The notes below the pieces were generated by a model. The model did no database searches and had not been told where the DNA came from. It worked only from the letters and a program-made list of their open reading frames with translations. From Alphaproteobacteria bacterium (GTDB taxonomy: Bacteria > Pseudomonadota > Alphaproteobacteria > Micropepsales > Micropepsaceae), in contig PKWC01000208.1 in the NCBI GenBank assembly GCA_003131925.1, positions 1-13,937 on the forward strand: a stretch of 13,937 bases of DNA, written 5' to 3'. The translations under genes were made by a program, and so were the position numbers. Below are positions 1-6,985 of this stretch, in pieces (the first letter of the stretch is position 1; the number at the start of each line of letters is the position of its first letter).

Positions 1-72
1 GACTTTGAGAGAAAACTGATCGCCGCCCAGGACACCGACAAAGGCCGACAAACACGTAGGGATGCTGCCGGT

Positions 73-321
73 CTATCCTTCGTCAGCTCGCTCGACAATA
101 ACGGCAACCGCCCGCCGCCCGAGCACTGTGAACATCGCGCCCCGTGCCCGCTCTGCGGCCTCAAGAGACGCATACACGTAGCTCTCTATCTGTTCCGTGC
201 CTGCGCCGAAGAGGGCGAAGGTCCATTCAGCCCCGCAGCACTCGACCTCGCCAATCCAAAGTTCCGAGTTGGCGAGTTCGTCGATGGGCTCGGTAGCGCG
301 GGTGATTCGCGATCCCAACAT
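73..321 (-). CDS. Small hypothetical protein
   Basis: I do not recognise this protein. From the ATG at 321 it is 82 residues, acidic, soluble and without a signal peptide or membrane helix. A central hydrophobic/aromatic block (EWTFALFGAG) precedes an alanine/arginine-rich helix (EAAERARGAM). A GTG at 336 would add five residues; neither start has a convincing Shine-Dalgarno sequence. The composition is protein-like rather than repetitive, and no longer competing frame exists on the other strand. The next gene on the same strand ends at 498, 177 bases away. Treat it as a plausible but unproven gene. Confidence 0.5.
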   Translation of the reverse strand: MLGSRITRATEPIDELANSELWIGEVECCGAEWTFALFGAGTEQIESYVYASLEAAERARGAMFTVLGRRAVAVIVERADEG

Positions 322-355
322 TGCTAATCTTAGCACGTTACGCGGGTTTAGGTAC

Positions 356-371
356 TGTCCGAATTAGGACA
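356..371. promoter_or_regulatory. 16-bp near-perfect palindrome
   Basis: TGTCCGAATTAGGACA is a palindrome with one mismatched pair (G/A) flanking a central AATT. It lies in the non-coding gap between the small protein ending its upstream side at about 321 and the membrane-protein gene ending at 498. A related GGATTAGTCCAAGCG follows at about 411-425. It could be an operator, a small hairpin, or a scar of an insertion-sequence end; the sequence alone does not decide. Confidence 0.3.
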
Positions 372-497
372 AGCGAGAAAGGAAATTAGGGCGACTATGC
401 CCAAGTTGACGGATTAGTCCAAGCGGGTATGCGCGCTTGTCTCATCCTAACCTTGGCATGGTTTTTTTGTTTCGCGATGGCGGGGACGGCGCGGGCG

Positions 498-1274
498 TCA
501 GTCGTCGTTGCTCCACACGGCGCTTCCGGCTGGCTCCTGCGTCCGGCGCTGGGGATCAATTTTGTTGCAGAAACGGCTCGTATGAGTGACTCCCCAGATG
601 TCATCGTACTCGACGTAACCGAAGCAATAATGCGCGGCTGTATGTGCCGAGAAAAAAACGTGGACGGCTTGTTGGGTGGCGCTGGCAAATCCTGGTGGCA
701 CAGCGGAATTTTTAGCCACCGTTTCCGCTGCCGAATAATCGGTTGCATCACCAGCCGGTTCAGTGAGGGTAAAACCACAAGCAATTCTTTTGATGGTGCC
801 AGCGGTTTTACCTTGATTGGTGAGACCAAGCGGAGCCCGAGTTCGTCCGTCATTGGTAACGAGAATGCCATCTGTAATGACTCCGGTGTAAATCCTAGCA
901 CGCTCAACGGCCCGCATATTCGAGTTGCTGGCGGATATCGTCAGCCAACCCACCACGACAAGACAGTACGTGAAGAAAATCAAGGCGAGATCAGAAACCC
1001 TCGTTTTGCACAGCGCAACGTCGGGAATGGATTGTATTTGTTCTTCGGTGGAACTGTTGCTGCCATTCTTGGCTTCGGTTCGATTGTTTGCGGCGTTGGG
1101 CGAATTGACAAAAAACTGAATTCGATAGGCGGGTGGGGATTGATTCTGTTTGGCGGGGTTCGTTTGCCCGCTTGGATTCATTTGCGCCGTCTTCGCTGGT
1201 CCGCTGGCTGAATTCTTGGGCATTGGATGATTGGCATGTCTGATACAGCCACCAACCAAAACCGCAGAATCCAA
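498..1274 (-). CDS. Single-helix membrane protein, possibly frameshifted at its N-terminus
   Basis: The reading frame has a Pro/Asn/Gln-rich N-terminal part, one strong transmembrane helix (LALIFFTYCLVVVGWLTI) near residues 95-115, the motif MRAVERARIY just after it, and a globular C-terminal part ending around FGYVEYDDIWG...SRFC. The helix followed by 'ERA-Y' and a late Y-x-D-x-W/F-G motif is typical of small rhizobial membrane proteins of unknown function. The long version needs a TTG start; the first ATG is at 1223. Neither has a Shine-Dalgarno. A second, overlapping frame (991-1344) supplies a much better start and an N-terminal helix, so the original gene may have run 1344 to 498 with a frameshift near 1230. 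Function unknown. Confidence 0.6.
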   Translation of the reverse strand: MDSAVLVGGCIRHANHPMPKNSASGPAKTAQMNPSGQTNPAKQNQSPPAYRIQFFVNSPNAANNRTEAKNGSNSSTEEQIQSIPDVALCKTRVSDLALIFFTYCLVVVGWLTISASNSNMRAVERARIYTGVITDGILVTNDGRTRAPLGLTNQGKTAGTIKRIACGFTLTEPAGDATDYSAAETVAKNSAVPPGFASATQQAVHVFFSAHTAAHYCFGYVEYDDIWGVTHTSRFCNKIDPQRRTQEPAGSAVWSNDD

Positions 1275-1344
1275 TCAGACCAGCGCCAATTAGAATTGCG
1301 AACACAATTAGATAGCGGTTCCGGTCGGCCCATTGTTTCAGCAT
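991..1344 (-). CDS. Candidate N-terminal part (TM helix) of the adjacent membrane protein, in a shifted frame
   Basis: The first 35 residues look genuine: ATG start, a polar head (MLKQWADRNR), then a transmembrane helix (LIVFAILIGAGLIGFCGFGW). After about residue 45 the frame becomes Arg/Gln/Ser-rich and unstructured, while the overlapping frame of the downstream membrane protein becomes protein-like. This is what a single-base indel in a two-helix membrane protein would look like. GGAGAGG lies about 11 bases before the ATG. The alternatives are an independent small membrane peptide or a chance open frame. Only about 1230-1344 is likely to be coding in this frame. Confidence 0.3.
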   Translation of the reverse strand: MLKQWADRNRYLIVFAILIGAGLIGFCGFGWWLYQTCQSSNAQEFSQRTSEDGANESKRANEPRQTESIPTRLSNSVFCQFAQRRKQSNRSQEWQQQFHRRTNTIHSRRCAVQNEGF

Positions 1345-1438
1345 CCTCGAATAGCCTCTCCGAAAATATCGGGATTGAGCCGATTATTATGCCCCCATGC
1401 CAAGGACGGAGGTATCCCCGCTCGGGACAGGCCGACGC

Positions 1439-2554
1439 TCAATCCCTGATTCCAACAAAGATATGCACCCATTTTTTGTCAAACTCCGATTTCATATCAG
1501 CGTCTTTGTTCGCTGACGCGCGACAAGGAATCCCTGTCCCTAGAATTCCATTAAGGAGTGCGAGCACCGGAGCCGTCAGGGTTGATCTAGAAGATTCCGC
1601 AATTTCGATAGAACAGCCGCTTAGCGTCTGCATTCCAATTTGCGGTTTTCCCGGTGGCGTGAACACGAGCGCCCCCAAAGCAGGCGCAGGCTTCCAATCC
1701 CAGCCCGCTTTTTGGAGAACATCAGCCAATTGGAACTCAAAATTCATCGCGTCCGGGTCTTGCATCAAAAAAAGGTCGAAAGGAGTTTTTGCAAACGGCT
1801 TAAGCTTTTCGACCAGTCCAGCCGCTTGCTCTGGGGTGAGTACCCTATGGGTAATAATCGCTCGCATTTGGCCTTGCATTTGGCGCTCGGAATTGAGCGT
1901 GTCCGTCATGCTTGCAGAGGTCTTGCCCGCGGTATCGGCGGCACTGGCCGCCTTGCCAGCGCTGGCATCCACGCTACTCAAAGCGGTCTGTAGCTTTGCC
2001 TGCTTGGTGTTCAGGCCATTAATTGCGTTGGTTGTCCGCGTCTGTTGCTGTTCAGCGAACGTCTTGAAACTTGAGAAGGCGGAATCCATTTCGCCTTCCT
2101 TATGCGCGACGAAGTTTTGCAGGCCGCCGAATTTGTTGGCAATGGCAACGGCTTCGGCCGTCGCGTCTCTAGCCCTTTTATCTAGCTCGCCTTGCGCGGC
2201 CGCGTTGTTCTTGCGCAAGTCAGTTTCTATAGAGGCTGTTTTAAATTCGGCCCAAAACTCGAATCCAAGCGCTATCGCAACTACGCCGCCACCCAGCAGT
2301 GTCAAAATCGCGTGGAGTGGTAGCTTTTTTCCTTCTGCACGATCCTCAATTATTTCTAGAATTGTTGCCACGACCTCAACAAAGACGCCAAGGGTAATTG
2401 CAACAGTCGCTATTTGGAGAACAAACGCCCAAAAATCAGACGTTCCTTCCAGCGACCAACGCGACGCGGACAATGCTGCAAGCGGGTCCGTGTGCAACAC
2501 TGCACGGTGGATCGTGTTAGCGGCGACGCTAATGCTGTGCGCGTTTGGGGGCAT
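1439..2554 (-). CDS. Two-helix membrane protein with coiled-coil and a C-terminal globular domain
   Basis: From the ATG at 2554 the protein is 371 residues. Two transmembrane helices lie near residues 40-63 (FWAFVLQIATVAITLGVFVE) and 80-98 (LTLLGGGVVAIALGFEFW), joined by an acidic/basic loop. Then comes a long Ala/Lys/Glu/Gln-rich segment with heptad-like character (about 105-235, including LNTKQAKLQTALSSVDASAG). A C-terminal domain runs from about RVLTPEQAAGLVEKLKPFA to the terminal HIFVGIRD. Similar C-terminal domains occur in rhizobial proteins of unknown role. A frame extension to 2677 exists, but it is Arg/Pro-rich, would cross the CCCCCGTAGGGGG hairpin, and is less credible. It is transcribed divergently from the sce7726 gene; the gap is 167 bases. 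Function unknown. Confidence 0.7.
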   Translation of the reverse strand: MPPNAHSISVAANTIHRAVLHTDPLAALSASRWSLEGTSDFWAFVLQIATVAITLGVFVEVVATILEIIEDRAEGKKLPLHAILTLLGGGVVAIALGFEFWAEFKTASIETDLRKNNAAAQGELDKRARDATAEAVAIANKFGGLQNFVAHKEGEMDSAFSSFKTFAEQQQTRTTNAINGLNTKQAKLQTALSSVDASAGKAASAADTAGKTSASMTDTLNSERQMQGQMRAIITHRVLTPEQAAGLVEKLKPFAKTPFDLFLMQDPDAMNFEFQLADVLQKAGWDWKPAPALGALVFTPPGKPQIGMQTLSGCSIEIAESSRSTLTAPVLALLNGILGTGIPCRASANKDADMKSEFDKKWVHIFVGIRD

Positions 2555-2570
2555 GTGGGCACGCCGTTTT

Positions 2571-2587
2571 GACCCCCGTAGGGGGTG
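2571..2587. repeat. Small GC-rich hairpin in divergent intergenic region
   Basis: ACCCCCGTAGGGGGT can pair ACCCC with GGGGT around a five-base loop. It lies about 20 bases upstream of the preferred start of the minus-strand membrane protein and could shape its leader RNA. No T-run follows on either strand, so it is not a standard intrinsic terminator. Confidence 0.3.
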
Positions 2588-2709
2588 ACTTCTAGCCGGT
2601 TTCGTGATTCTTTTGTGGACGAATCGCTCTGGGGTGAGAGCCGTGCGATTCCGTGGCTGGCTGCCTATGGCCGCCAAAATGCTGCCGAATCAATGGGTAG
2701 CATGTTGGC

Positions 2710-2714
2710 GGAGG
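2710..2714 (+). promoter_or_regulatory. Shine-Dalgarno GGAGG fixing the sce7726 start
   Basis: GGAGG sits seven bases before the ATG at 2722. This supports that start over the internal ATG at 2800, which has no such site. Confidence 0.7.
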
Positions 2715-2721
2715 TTTTGCC

Positions 2722-3429
2722 ATGCCCGAAGTTCTGAGCCAGTCTGCACCGGCAATCCGAGTTGGCAACTCGGCAGGAACCCCGCTATTGCGGTCCCCTA
2801 TGCGGGATCGAGACGTTCGGGAAGCCGTACGAAGGCGGCTACACAGCCAATATGGCTCTGACCCCCACTCCAGAATCGTTGAGGAAATGGGCGTTTGGTC
2901 TGGGTCGGTCAGAATTGACCTTGCCGTAATCAACGGCGAGCTTCACGGCTTTGAACTCAAAAGCGACCGGGACACGCTGGAGCGTCTTCCCTTCCAAGCT
3001 GATCTATACAGCCGCGTATTTGACCGAGTTGAATTGATTGTGGGCGCCCGACACGCAGCGAAGGTGACCAGGATCGCCCCTCCGTGGTGGGCAATCAGCG
3101 TTGCGACGATCACGGATGGGGTCGTACTTCTCCGACCAATGATCGGTTATCCCGGCGACAAGAACCCCAATCCTGAACCGTATCTCGTAGCTCAGCTTCT
3201 GTGGAAAGACGAGGCTATTGCCGTTCTGGATGTCTATGGATTGGCAAAGGGATATCGTAGTAAAAATGTCAGACTATTGCACGAGCGCCTTGCCTCCTGT
3301 GTCCCGTTTGACGCCTTGGCGCGGCACGTAAGAGATGCTCTTAAACGGCGACCGGCTGATTGGCTAGGGAAGCAGAGTGCGGGTCAATTCAATGTGCCGA
3401 TTGACGCCAAGCTGAACCCAATGCTCTAA
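2722..3429 (+). CDS. sce7726 family protein (PD-(D/E)xK-like)
   Basis: The 235-residue protein matches the sce7726 family in length and signature: MRDRDVREAVRRRL near 27-40, then EEMGVWSGSVRIDLAVINGE and HGFELKSDRDTLERLPFQ. The spacing of E54/E55, D66, and E78-x-K80 is that of a PD-(D/E)xK nuclease-like core, so a nucleic-acid-cleaving role is an inference from motif layout. A Trp-rich segment (PPWWAISV) follows, and the C-terminus is basic. Family members are uncharacterised but commonly sit beside sce7725- or beta-type partners in accessory regions. Here the likely partner is the convergent beta-family gene, whose stop overlaps this one. The start is well supported by GGAGG. It could be a defence or mobile-element protein; no specific activity is claimed. 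Confidence 0.85.
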   Translation: MPEVLSQSAPAIRVGNSAGTPLLRSPMRDRDVREAVRRRLHSQYGSDPHSRIVEEMGVWSGSVRIDLAVINGELHGFELKSDRDTLERLPFQADLYSRVFDRVELIVGARHAAKVTRIAPPWWAISVATITDGVVLLRPMIGYPGDKNPNPEPYLVAQLLWKDEAIAVLDVYGLAKGYRSKNVRLLHERLASCVPFDALARHVRDALKRRPADWLGKQSAGQFNVPIDAKLNPML

Positions 3430-4418
3430 GCCCTGCGGACTGGCCCCTGCAGTGATCGCATCGATGGTCTGATCCGCCCAACAATGCGCCAGCGGACCTC
3501 GCGCTGCATACTGATGAATTGAACTGGCGTGCCCTTTAAGCTGGGTGCCATATCAATACTTCCGTAGCCTGTAGTAGCGACTCCTCTGCAAATTAGAAAC
3601 TCGGCAGGAAGTGTATAACGAGCGTTTATCGGGAATCCCCATTTTATACCCGATGGAGGCGGCGTGAAGGATACGGTTGCATAGTCACCGTAGCCAAGCC
3701 CGTAGGGCACATTGCCATGGATTGAATTCCAGAGCGCCCATTCATGGCGCGGCAGCGTATAACGTCCAGATGCGAATCCTTGGAAGTTCTCCGGCATCGA
3801 TGCTCCGGCGATTGATACAGAGCGCCAATGAGCACCCATGTGCAGATTCTGAAACGCTTGTACTACAACCGCTCCAAGGTTCAATACATTTTGAACGTTA
3901 TCAGCTACATCGGCAATTAGATCGGTGTCGTTTGGCGGGAACGGAAAATGGGCTTGCCATTGAGCGGCGTTGACCATTTGCGCCATGTCAACGCGAAGAC
4001 AAACCCCTCTGTGATCCATGCCAACTACATGCGCGACCGCTGCCTGATACTGCTGAGGCGCTCCGAGTCTCGTTGCGGGAATCAACCGAAGACCGATAGC
4101 TCGACAAGCCGCCGCGATGTGAACCATCGGATGGTGTGCTCCGGCGGATGGTAATGCGCCAGCGTCCAGATAAAATTCTGCTTGGCCCCATGCCGCGGCG
4201 ATATCATTTGCGACCACGTTTGGGGCGGCTACGGCGGGATGTTTCTTCGTTGCCTCTTTCCCGACGAACTGTTTCGGGGCCAGAATAAACAACGGCCTCA
4301 CGTCAACTTTTGCCCGGGCCGAGAGCCGTTGCAACGCAACTCGCTCACCGCGCATCCACCGAAGAATAGGTACATATAGCGTTGGCACGGCTTGGCCCCG
4401 TCTACGAGTCGCACTCAT
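3426..4418 (-). CDS. Beta family protein (T4 'beta protein'-like, sce7725-like partner)
   Basis: This 330-residue protein carries hallmarks of the beta protein family: an N-terminal YVPILRWMRGERVALQRLS, where family members read Y-x-P-I-L-K-x-x-x-G-E-x-x-A-L; a middle section of alternating strands and helices; and a C-terminal RYTLPRHEWALW...GYGDYATVSF...ARYTLPAEFLICRG. No signal peptide or membrane helix is seen. The family's biochemical role is not established; the fold resembles a TIM-barrel-like enzyme by secondary-structure pattern (inference). It is convergent with sce7726 and the two stops overlap by three to four bases, which suggests a functional pair in unusual tail-to-tail order. 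The start ATG at 4418 has no Shine-Dalgarno, but a -10-like TATGAT lies directly upstream, so the transcript may be almost leaderless. Confidence 0.82.
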   Translation of the reverse strand: MSATRRRGQAVPTLYVPILRWMRGERVALQRLSARAKVDVRPLFILAPKQFVGKEATKKHPAVAAPNVVANDIAAAWGQAEFYLDAGALPSAGAHHPMVHIAAACRAIGLRLIPATRLGAPQQYQAAVAHVVGMDHRGVCLRVDMAQMVNAAQWQAHFPFPPNDTDLIADVADNVQNVLNLGAVVVQAFQNLHMGAHWRSVSIAGASMPENFQGFASGRYTLPRHEWALWNSIHGNVPYGLGYGDYATVSFTPPPSGIKWGFPINARYTLPAEFLICRGVATTGYGSIDMAPSLKGTPVQFISMQREVRWRIVGRIRPSMRSLQGPVRRA

Positions 4419-4423
4419 GGTGT

Positions 4424-4438
4424 ATCATAACCGGTTAT
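4424..4438 (-). promoter_or_regulatory. Operator-like palindrome and -10 element before the beta-family gene
   Basis: ATAACCGGTTAT (4427-4438) is a perfect 12-bp palindrome eight bases upstream of the ATG. On the minus strand TATGAT (4429-4424) overlaps it and resembles a -10 box; a second AT-rich stretch (TAATATAG) lies just upstream. The layout fits a repressor site occluding a promoter. No clear -35 is visible. Confidence 0.45.
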
Positions 4439-4450
4439 AATTAGGCTATA

Positions 4451-4843
4451 TTAATCCGTCCGGCCTCCCTTGATTACCGTGAACCATCCGCGGAATTGGC
4501 CGTGGTGGCGCGTGGATTGGATCGTGTCGGCGCGGTCAAGGTTCATCGGGTCTTCGGTTGTCGTGCCGGGCGGCCATTCGCCGTCCAATGCCGCTGCGAT
4601 CAATTCGCTTATGCTCCAAACGTGATCCGTCACGCCCAGCTGCATCGCCGGGGTAATGCGCAGCGCCTCATGCACGCGGTAGAAATTGTAGTGCATTGCG
4701 TACAGGGCAACCGCGGCGCAATGATGTTCGAACTTCTTTGAGAACGCATTGGTGAGACGGGTAAAGCGCCGTTGCTGCATCCGCAGCGTGAGGTTTTGAC
4801 GTTCGACGTAGGAGGTTGAAATCTCGCGCGGGTTGGGGTTCCT
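4451..4843 (-). pseudogene. Truncated IS1-like transposase, C-terminal part only
   Basis: From about 4840 down to the stop at 4451 the frame reads like the C-terminal third of an IS1-like/DDE transposase common in rhizobia: NPNPREISTSYVERQNLTLR, MQQRRFTRLTNAFSKKFEHH, HYNFYRVHEALRITPAM, then GVTDHVWSISELI and a terminal FRGWFTVIKGG. The catalytic N-terminal two-thirds is missing; upstream of 4843 the open frame continues with unrelated residues. It is therefore a scar with an intact 3' end. A zinc-ribbon gene begins about 50 bases beyond the break on the other strand. It may mark the edge of an island, because another IS1-like tail lies at 12576. Confidence 0.85.
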
Positions 4844-4880
4844 TGGGCATGGGCTTAGTATGAAGGTCTCTGGACATTGC

Positions 4881-4887
4881 GGGAGGG
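4881..4887 (+). promoter_or_regulatory. Shine-Dalgarno GGGAGGG deciding a GTG start
   Basis: GGGAGGG ends five bases before GTG at 4893. It selects this start over the in-frame ATG at 4833, whose reading would run through the IS-scar boundary. Confidence 0.7.
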
Positions 4888-4892
4888 CGTTA

Positions 4893-5102
4893 GTGACGAA
4901 AGGAACAACCAAGCCGGGGTATGAGAATCCCAATCGACAGAGGGTTATTGCCGCCACCGGGTCGCGAGGGACTCACCCCAACCAGCGAAGTTACCGGCTG
5001 GAATGCTTGGTTTGCGGGAACGTCTATCTCGCGAACGGTTGCGATATTCACAATCGCCGCTGCCCGTCACACGACAGCGGAGCAGCGGGGGACGGAGCCT
5101 AA
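4893..5102 (+). CDS. Small zinc-ribbon protein (69 aa)
   Basis: Starting at GTG 4893 the 69-residue product begins VTKGTTKPGYENPNRQRVI and has a C-terminal zinc ribbon: C38-x2-C41 in LECLVCGNVY, then C57-x2-H60 in RRCPSHD, with ANGCDIHNRRCP between the knuckles. I recognise the pattern (T-K-P-G-Y-E-N-x-N-G-Q..., 'CGHEYGANGSDI-x-R-R-CP') from small hypothetical proteins of rhizobia; their function is unknown. The Zn ligands imply a structural metal site, possibly nucleic-acid or protein binding. It lies 204 bases upstream of the SIR2 gene on the same strand and could share its transcript. Confidence 0.75.
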   Translation: MTKGTTKPGYENPNRQRVIAATGSRGTHPNQRSYRLECLVCGNVYLANGCDIHNRRCPSHDSGAAGDGA

Positions 5103-5306
5103 GAATTCAAACTGTAACAGTGCCCAAGGGGTAGTGGCCTAATTTGAATTTTTGGTTAGTCCAGGTTGGCGAGCCGCGGCACGAACTGAAAGCGCAGATG
5201 GGTACCGATAATTTCGACATGATCGATTTCGTACAGGGCTATACGTCGCACGATTTTCGAGTCAATATCGTGGGGTATGTCGCACTTCTTGATGTGAACA
5301 CATGCG

Positions 5307-6359
5307 ATGGGGAGCAGTGCTGTAATTCTTTTCGGTGCAGGCGCAACACGAGGTGCATTCGTCAACAGCGTCCCGCCGCCGCCAGTTGATCGCGATTTTT
5401 TTGAAATCGCCGGTCAGCTCAATGGTCGTGGAACGCGCCGTCTCGCAATGCGCGTAATCAAGGACGTGTTCAGCCTTTACAATCGCGTCAATGGCATAGG
5501 ACTTGAGCAATACTACCGAGACGTCGAAACCCGAGCTGAAATCGGGAAGTTTGCAAAATCTAAGAACAAGCCGATGGACTGGCTCAGGCGGCAGACTGAC
5601 CTTGAAGAACTAATTCGCCGCGTGATCCTTCACACGACATGCGATTCGGCCGATGGCTCTGCACATGTAAGTGCCAGTAAACTTCACAAAGAGGTTCTCA
5701 AGCATGTTCGTGAGGGTGATACTCTCATTACGTTCAACTACGATACAGTTATCGAAGAATCCCTCGGATCGAGCGCTCCAACTTGGACACCGGGAGATGG
5801 CTATTCCCTAGATGCAAGCGGGAAGACGCGCGGCTGGGCGAAGTCTTTCGTGGAGAATCGAAACCTTCGACACGGTGAATCGAGCCAGGTTCACCTACTT
5901 AAGCTGCACGGCAGTCTCAATTGGACGTTGTACAAAAACAATAAGGTTCGGCTCAAACCGAGACCGTACGTGGTTCGGGCACGACGTGGCGCGCCCGTCA
6001 GTGATAAGTGCTCGATTTTACCTCCAGGATGGCACAAACGCATTGACGTGAATCCTTATCGCCAGCTATGGCGAACGGCGCGGCTCAAAATGGAATCCTG
6101 TTCGGCGCTCGCGATCATCGGGTATTCGCTACCCGACACGGATTTGCTCGCGAGAGCGCTGTTTGCTGAAATAAGTCGATTGCGAGCGGCTCGAAAGCAC
6201 TATCTAAAGCACCTCTATCTTGCTGATCCCGATGATACCGTTAGGGAGCGTCTATTGAATGTCTTCGTGCCTGCGCTGGGGCCGATGGGAAGGGTTTATC
6301 GGTACAAAGACATCGAAGAATTCAGCCGGGCGACCGGCTGGCCGAACAGAAGGAGCTAG
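5307..6359 (+). CDS. SIR2 family protein, stand-alone NAD-binding/NADase-like domain
   Basis: The 350-residue protein has the motifs of SIR2-like Rossmann domains: a nucleotide-binding loop LFGAGATRG at 8-16, TFNYD at 142-146 with the conserved Asn144, LKLHGSLNW with His201 at the catalytic-His position, and IIGYSLPDTD at 271-279. Defence-associated SIR2 proteins (ThsA, DSR, SIR2-pAgo) use the equivalent Asn and His to hydrolyse NAD+ and arrest infected cells; this activity is inferred here. There is no zinc-binding Cys quartet typical of deacetylase sirtuins, no membrane helix, and no extra sensor domain, so it is short compared with many defence SIR2 proteins and may need a partner. ATG 5307 is the first start after an in-frame stop, with no clear Shine-Dalgarno. 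Confidence 0.88.
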   Translation: MGSSAVILFGAGATRGAFVNSVPPPPVDRDFFEIAGQLNGRGTRRLAMRVIKDVFSLYNRVNGIGLEQYYRDVETRAEIGKFAKSKNKPMDWLRRQTDLEELIRRVILHTTCDSADGSAHVSASKLHKEVLKHVREGDTLITFNYDTVIEESLGSSAPTWTPGDGYSLDASGKTRGWAKSFVENRNLRHGESSQVHLLKLHGSLNWTLYKNNKVRLKPRPYVVRARRGAPVSDKCSILPPGWHKRIDVNPYRQLWRTARLKMESCSALAIIGYSLPDTDLLARALFAEISRLRAARKHYLKHLYLADPDDTVRERLLNVFVPALGPMGRVYRYKDIEEFSRATGWPNRRS

Positions 6360-6606
6360 GCTTTAAGCAGAATGTTTGATCACTCGCAGCCGAAGCGACG
6401 CCGTGATCAGCAAATAACCGAGCCGAAAACCTCTCCGCATCGCGTCCAAGCGCTCTAGCAGTCTGCTGAAAAACTCAGAGCTGAGCTTTGTTGGCGAAAG
6501 ATCGGAATCGGCAAGACCATGCGCATGAATCATTCTTGCGGTTCTGGATTGTTTGGCGAAACCATATTGCTCTCCGCAAAGCCCAAAAAGCTTTTTCCGC
6601 AAACTG
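6360..6606. other. Intergenic segment without a recognised gene
   Basis: After the SIR2 stop no frame looks convincingly coding. The sequence AGCAGTCTGCTGAAAAACTC at about 6458-6477 resembles the end region of insertion sequences common in rhizobia, but no matching second end or transposase remnant is visible here. Confidence 0.3.
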
Positions 6607-6960
6607 CTAGCGCAGGCACGATGCCAGCGTCTCGATCCGTGTAATAGGGGGAATTTCCCACGCCGTGGCGCGCCACACACTCTCGCCTGGGCGGGCAGCA
6701 TTCTCGGACTGCCCGCGGTGCTCTCGGTCGAACAATAGCCATCCAGTGACTCTGACACAGCGGCCTAGCAAACGCTGTCGCAACGTGTCCGTCTCCCAGT
6801 CAACTCCTGAGCGCGCCATCGCGGCGCGCCAGCGTGGCGTCACCTCCACAATCACGTGTCTGCGTTCATCGTACGCGTCGGAGGGCGTCACTGTGAGATC
6901 GATATGGGTGTCGCGGCCGTGAGCGCTGCGTGCGTGACAGTTGGCGGTTTCAATGCCATA
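6607..6960 (-). pseudogene. 5'-truncated fragment of a conserved hypothetical protein
   Basis: The minus frame from about 6960 to 6607 reads ETANCHARSAHGRDTHIDL, then VIVEVTPRWRAAM, GRCVRVTGWLLFD and WRATAWEIPPITRIE. This order (NCH, D-x-H-I, V-x-V-E-x-T-P-R-x-R, V-x-G-W-L-x-x-D, W-E-I-x-P-I-T) is that of a family of conserved exported proteins I know only as hypothetical. An in-frame TAA lies just upstream, with no start and no signal peptide, so the N-terminal part is lost. A GTG at 6891 could start a 94-residue remnant. It abuts the leader of the plus-strand gene at 6986. Confidence 0.6.
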
Positions 6961-6985
6961 TTTGTTTTAGCGAAAAGGGGGGACC

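Noticed and set aside
429..1211. Plus-strand open frame beginning with a signal-peptide-like MRACLILTLAWFFCFAMAG
   Set aside because: Only the first ~25 codons look real. The rest is antisense to the minus-strand membrane protein, with no domain logic and no Shine-Dalgarno.
1227..2588. Long plus-strand open frame of 453 codons
   Set aside because: It is antisense to the two-helix/coiled-coil membrane protein, which has far better helix and heptad structure; this frame is Ser/Ala-rich shadow.
5144..5389. Short frames on both strands between the zinc-ribbon and SIR2 genes (5144-5389 plus, 5156-5365 minus)
   Set aside because: Both overlap the SIR2 start, lack Shine-Dalgarno sites and match nothing I know; possibly a decayed gene, but unsupported.
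6363..6758. Minus-strand open frame of 131 codons
   Set aside because: Overlaps the motif-bearing fragment at 6607-6960 in another frame and is Arg/Ser-rich without domains; its 5' part is shadow.
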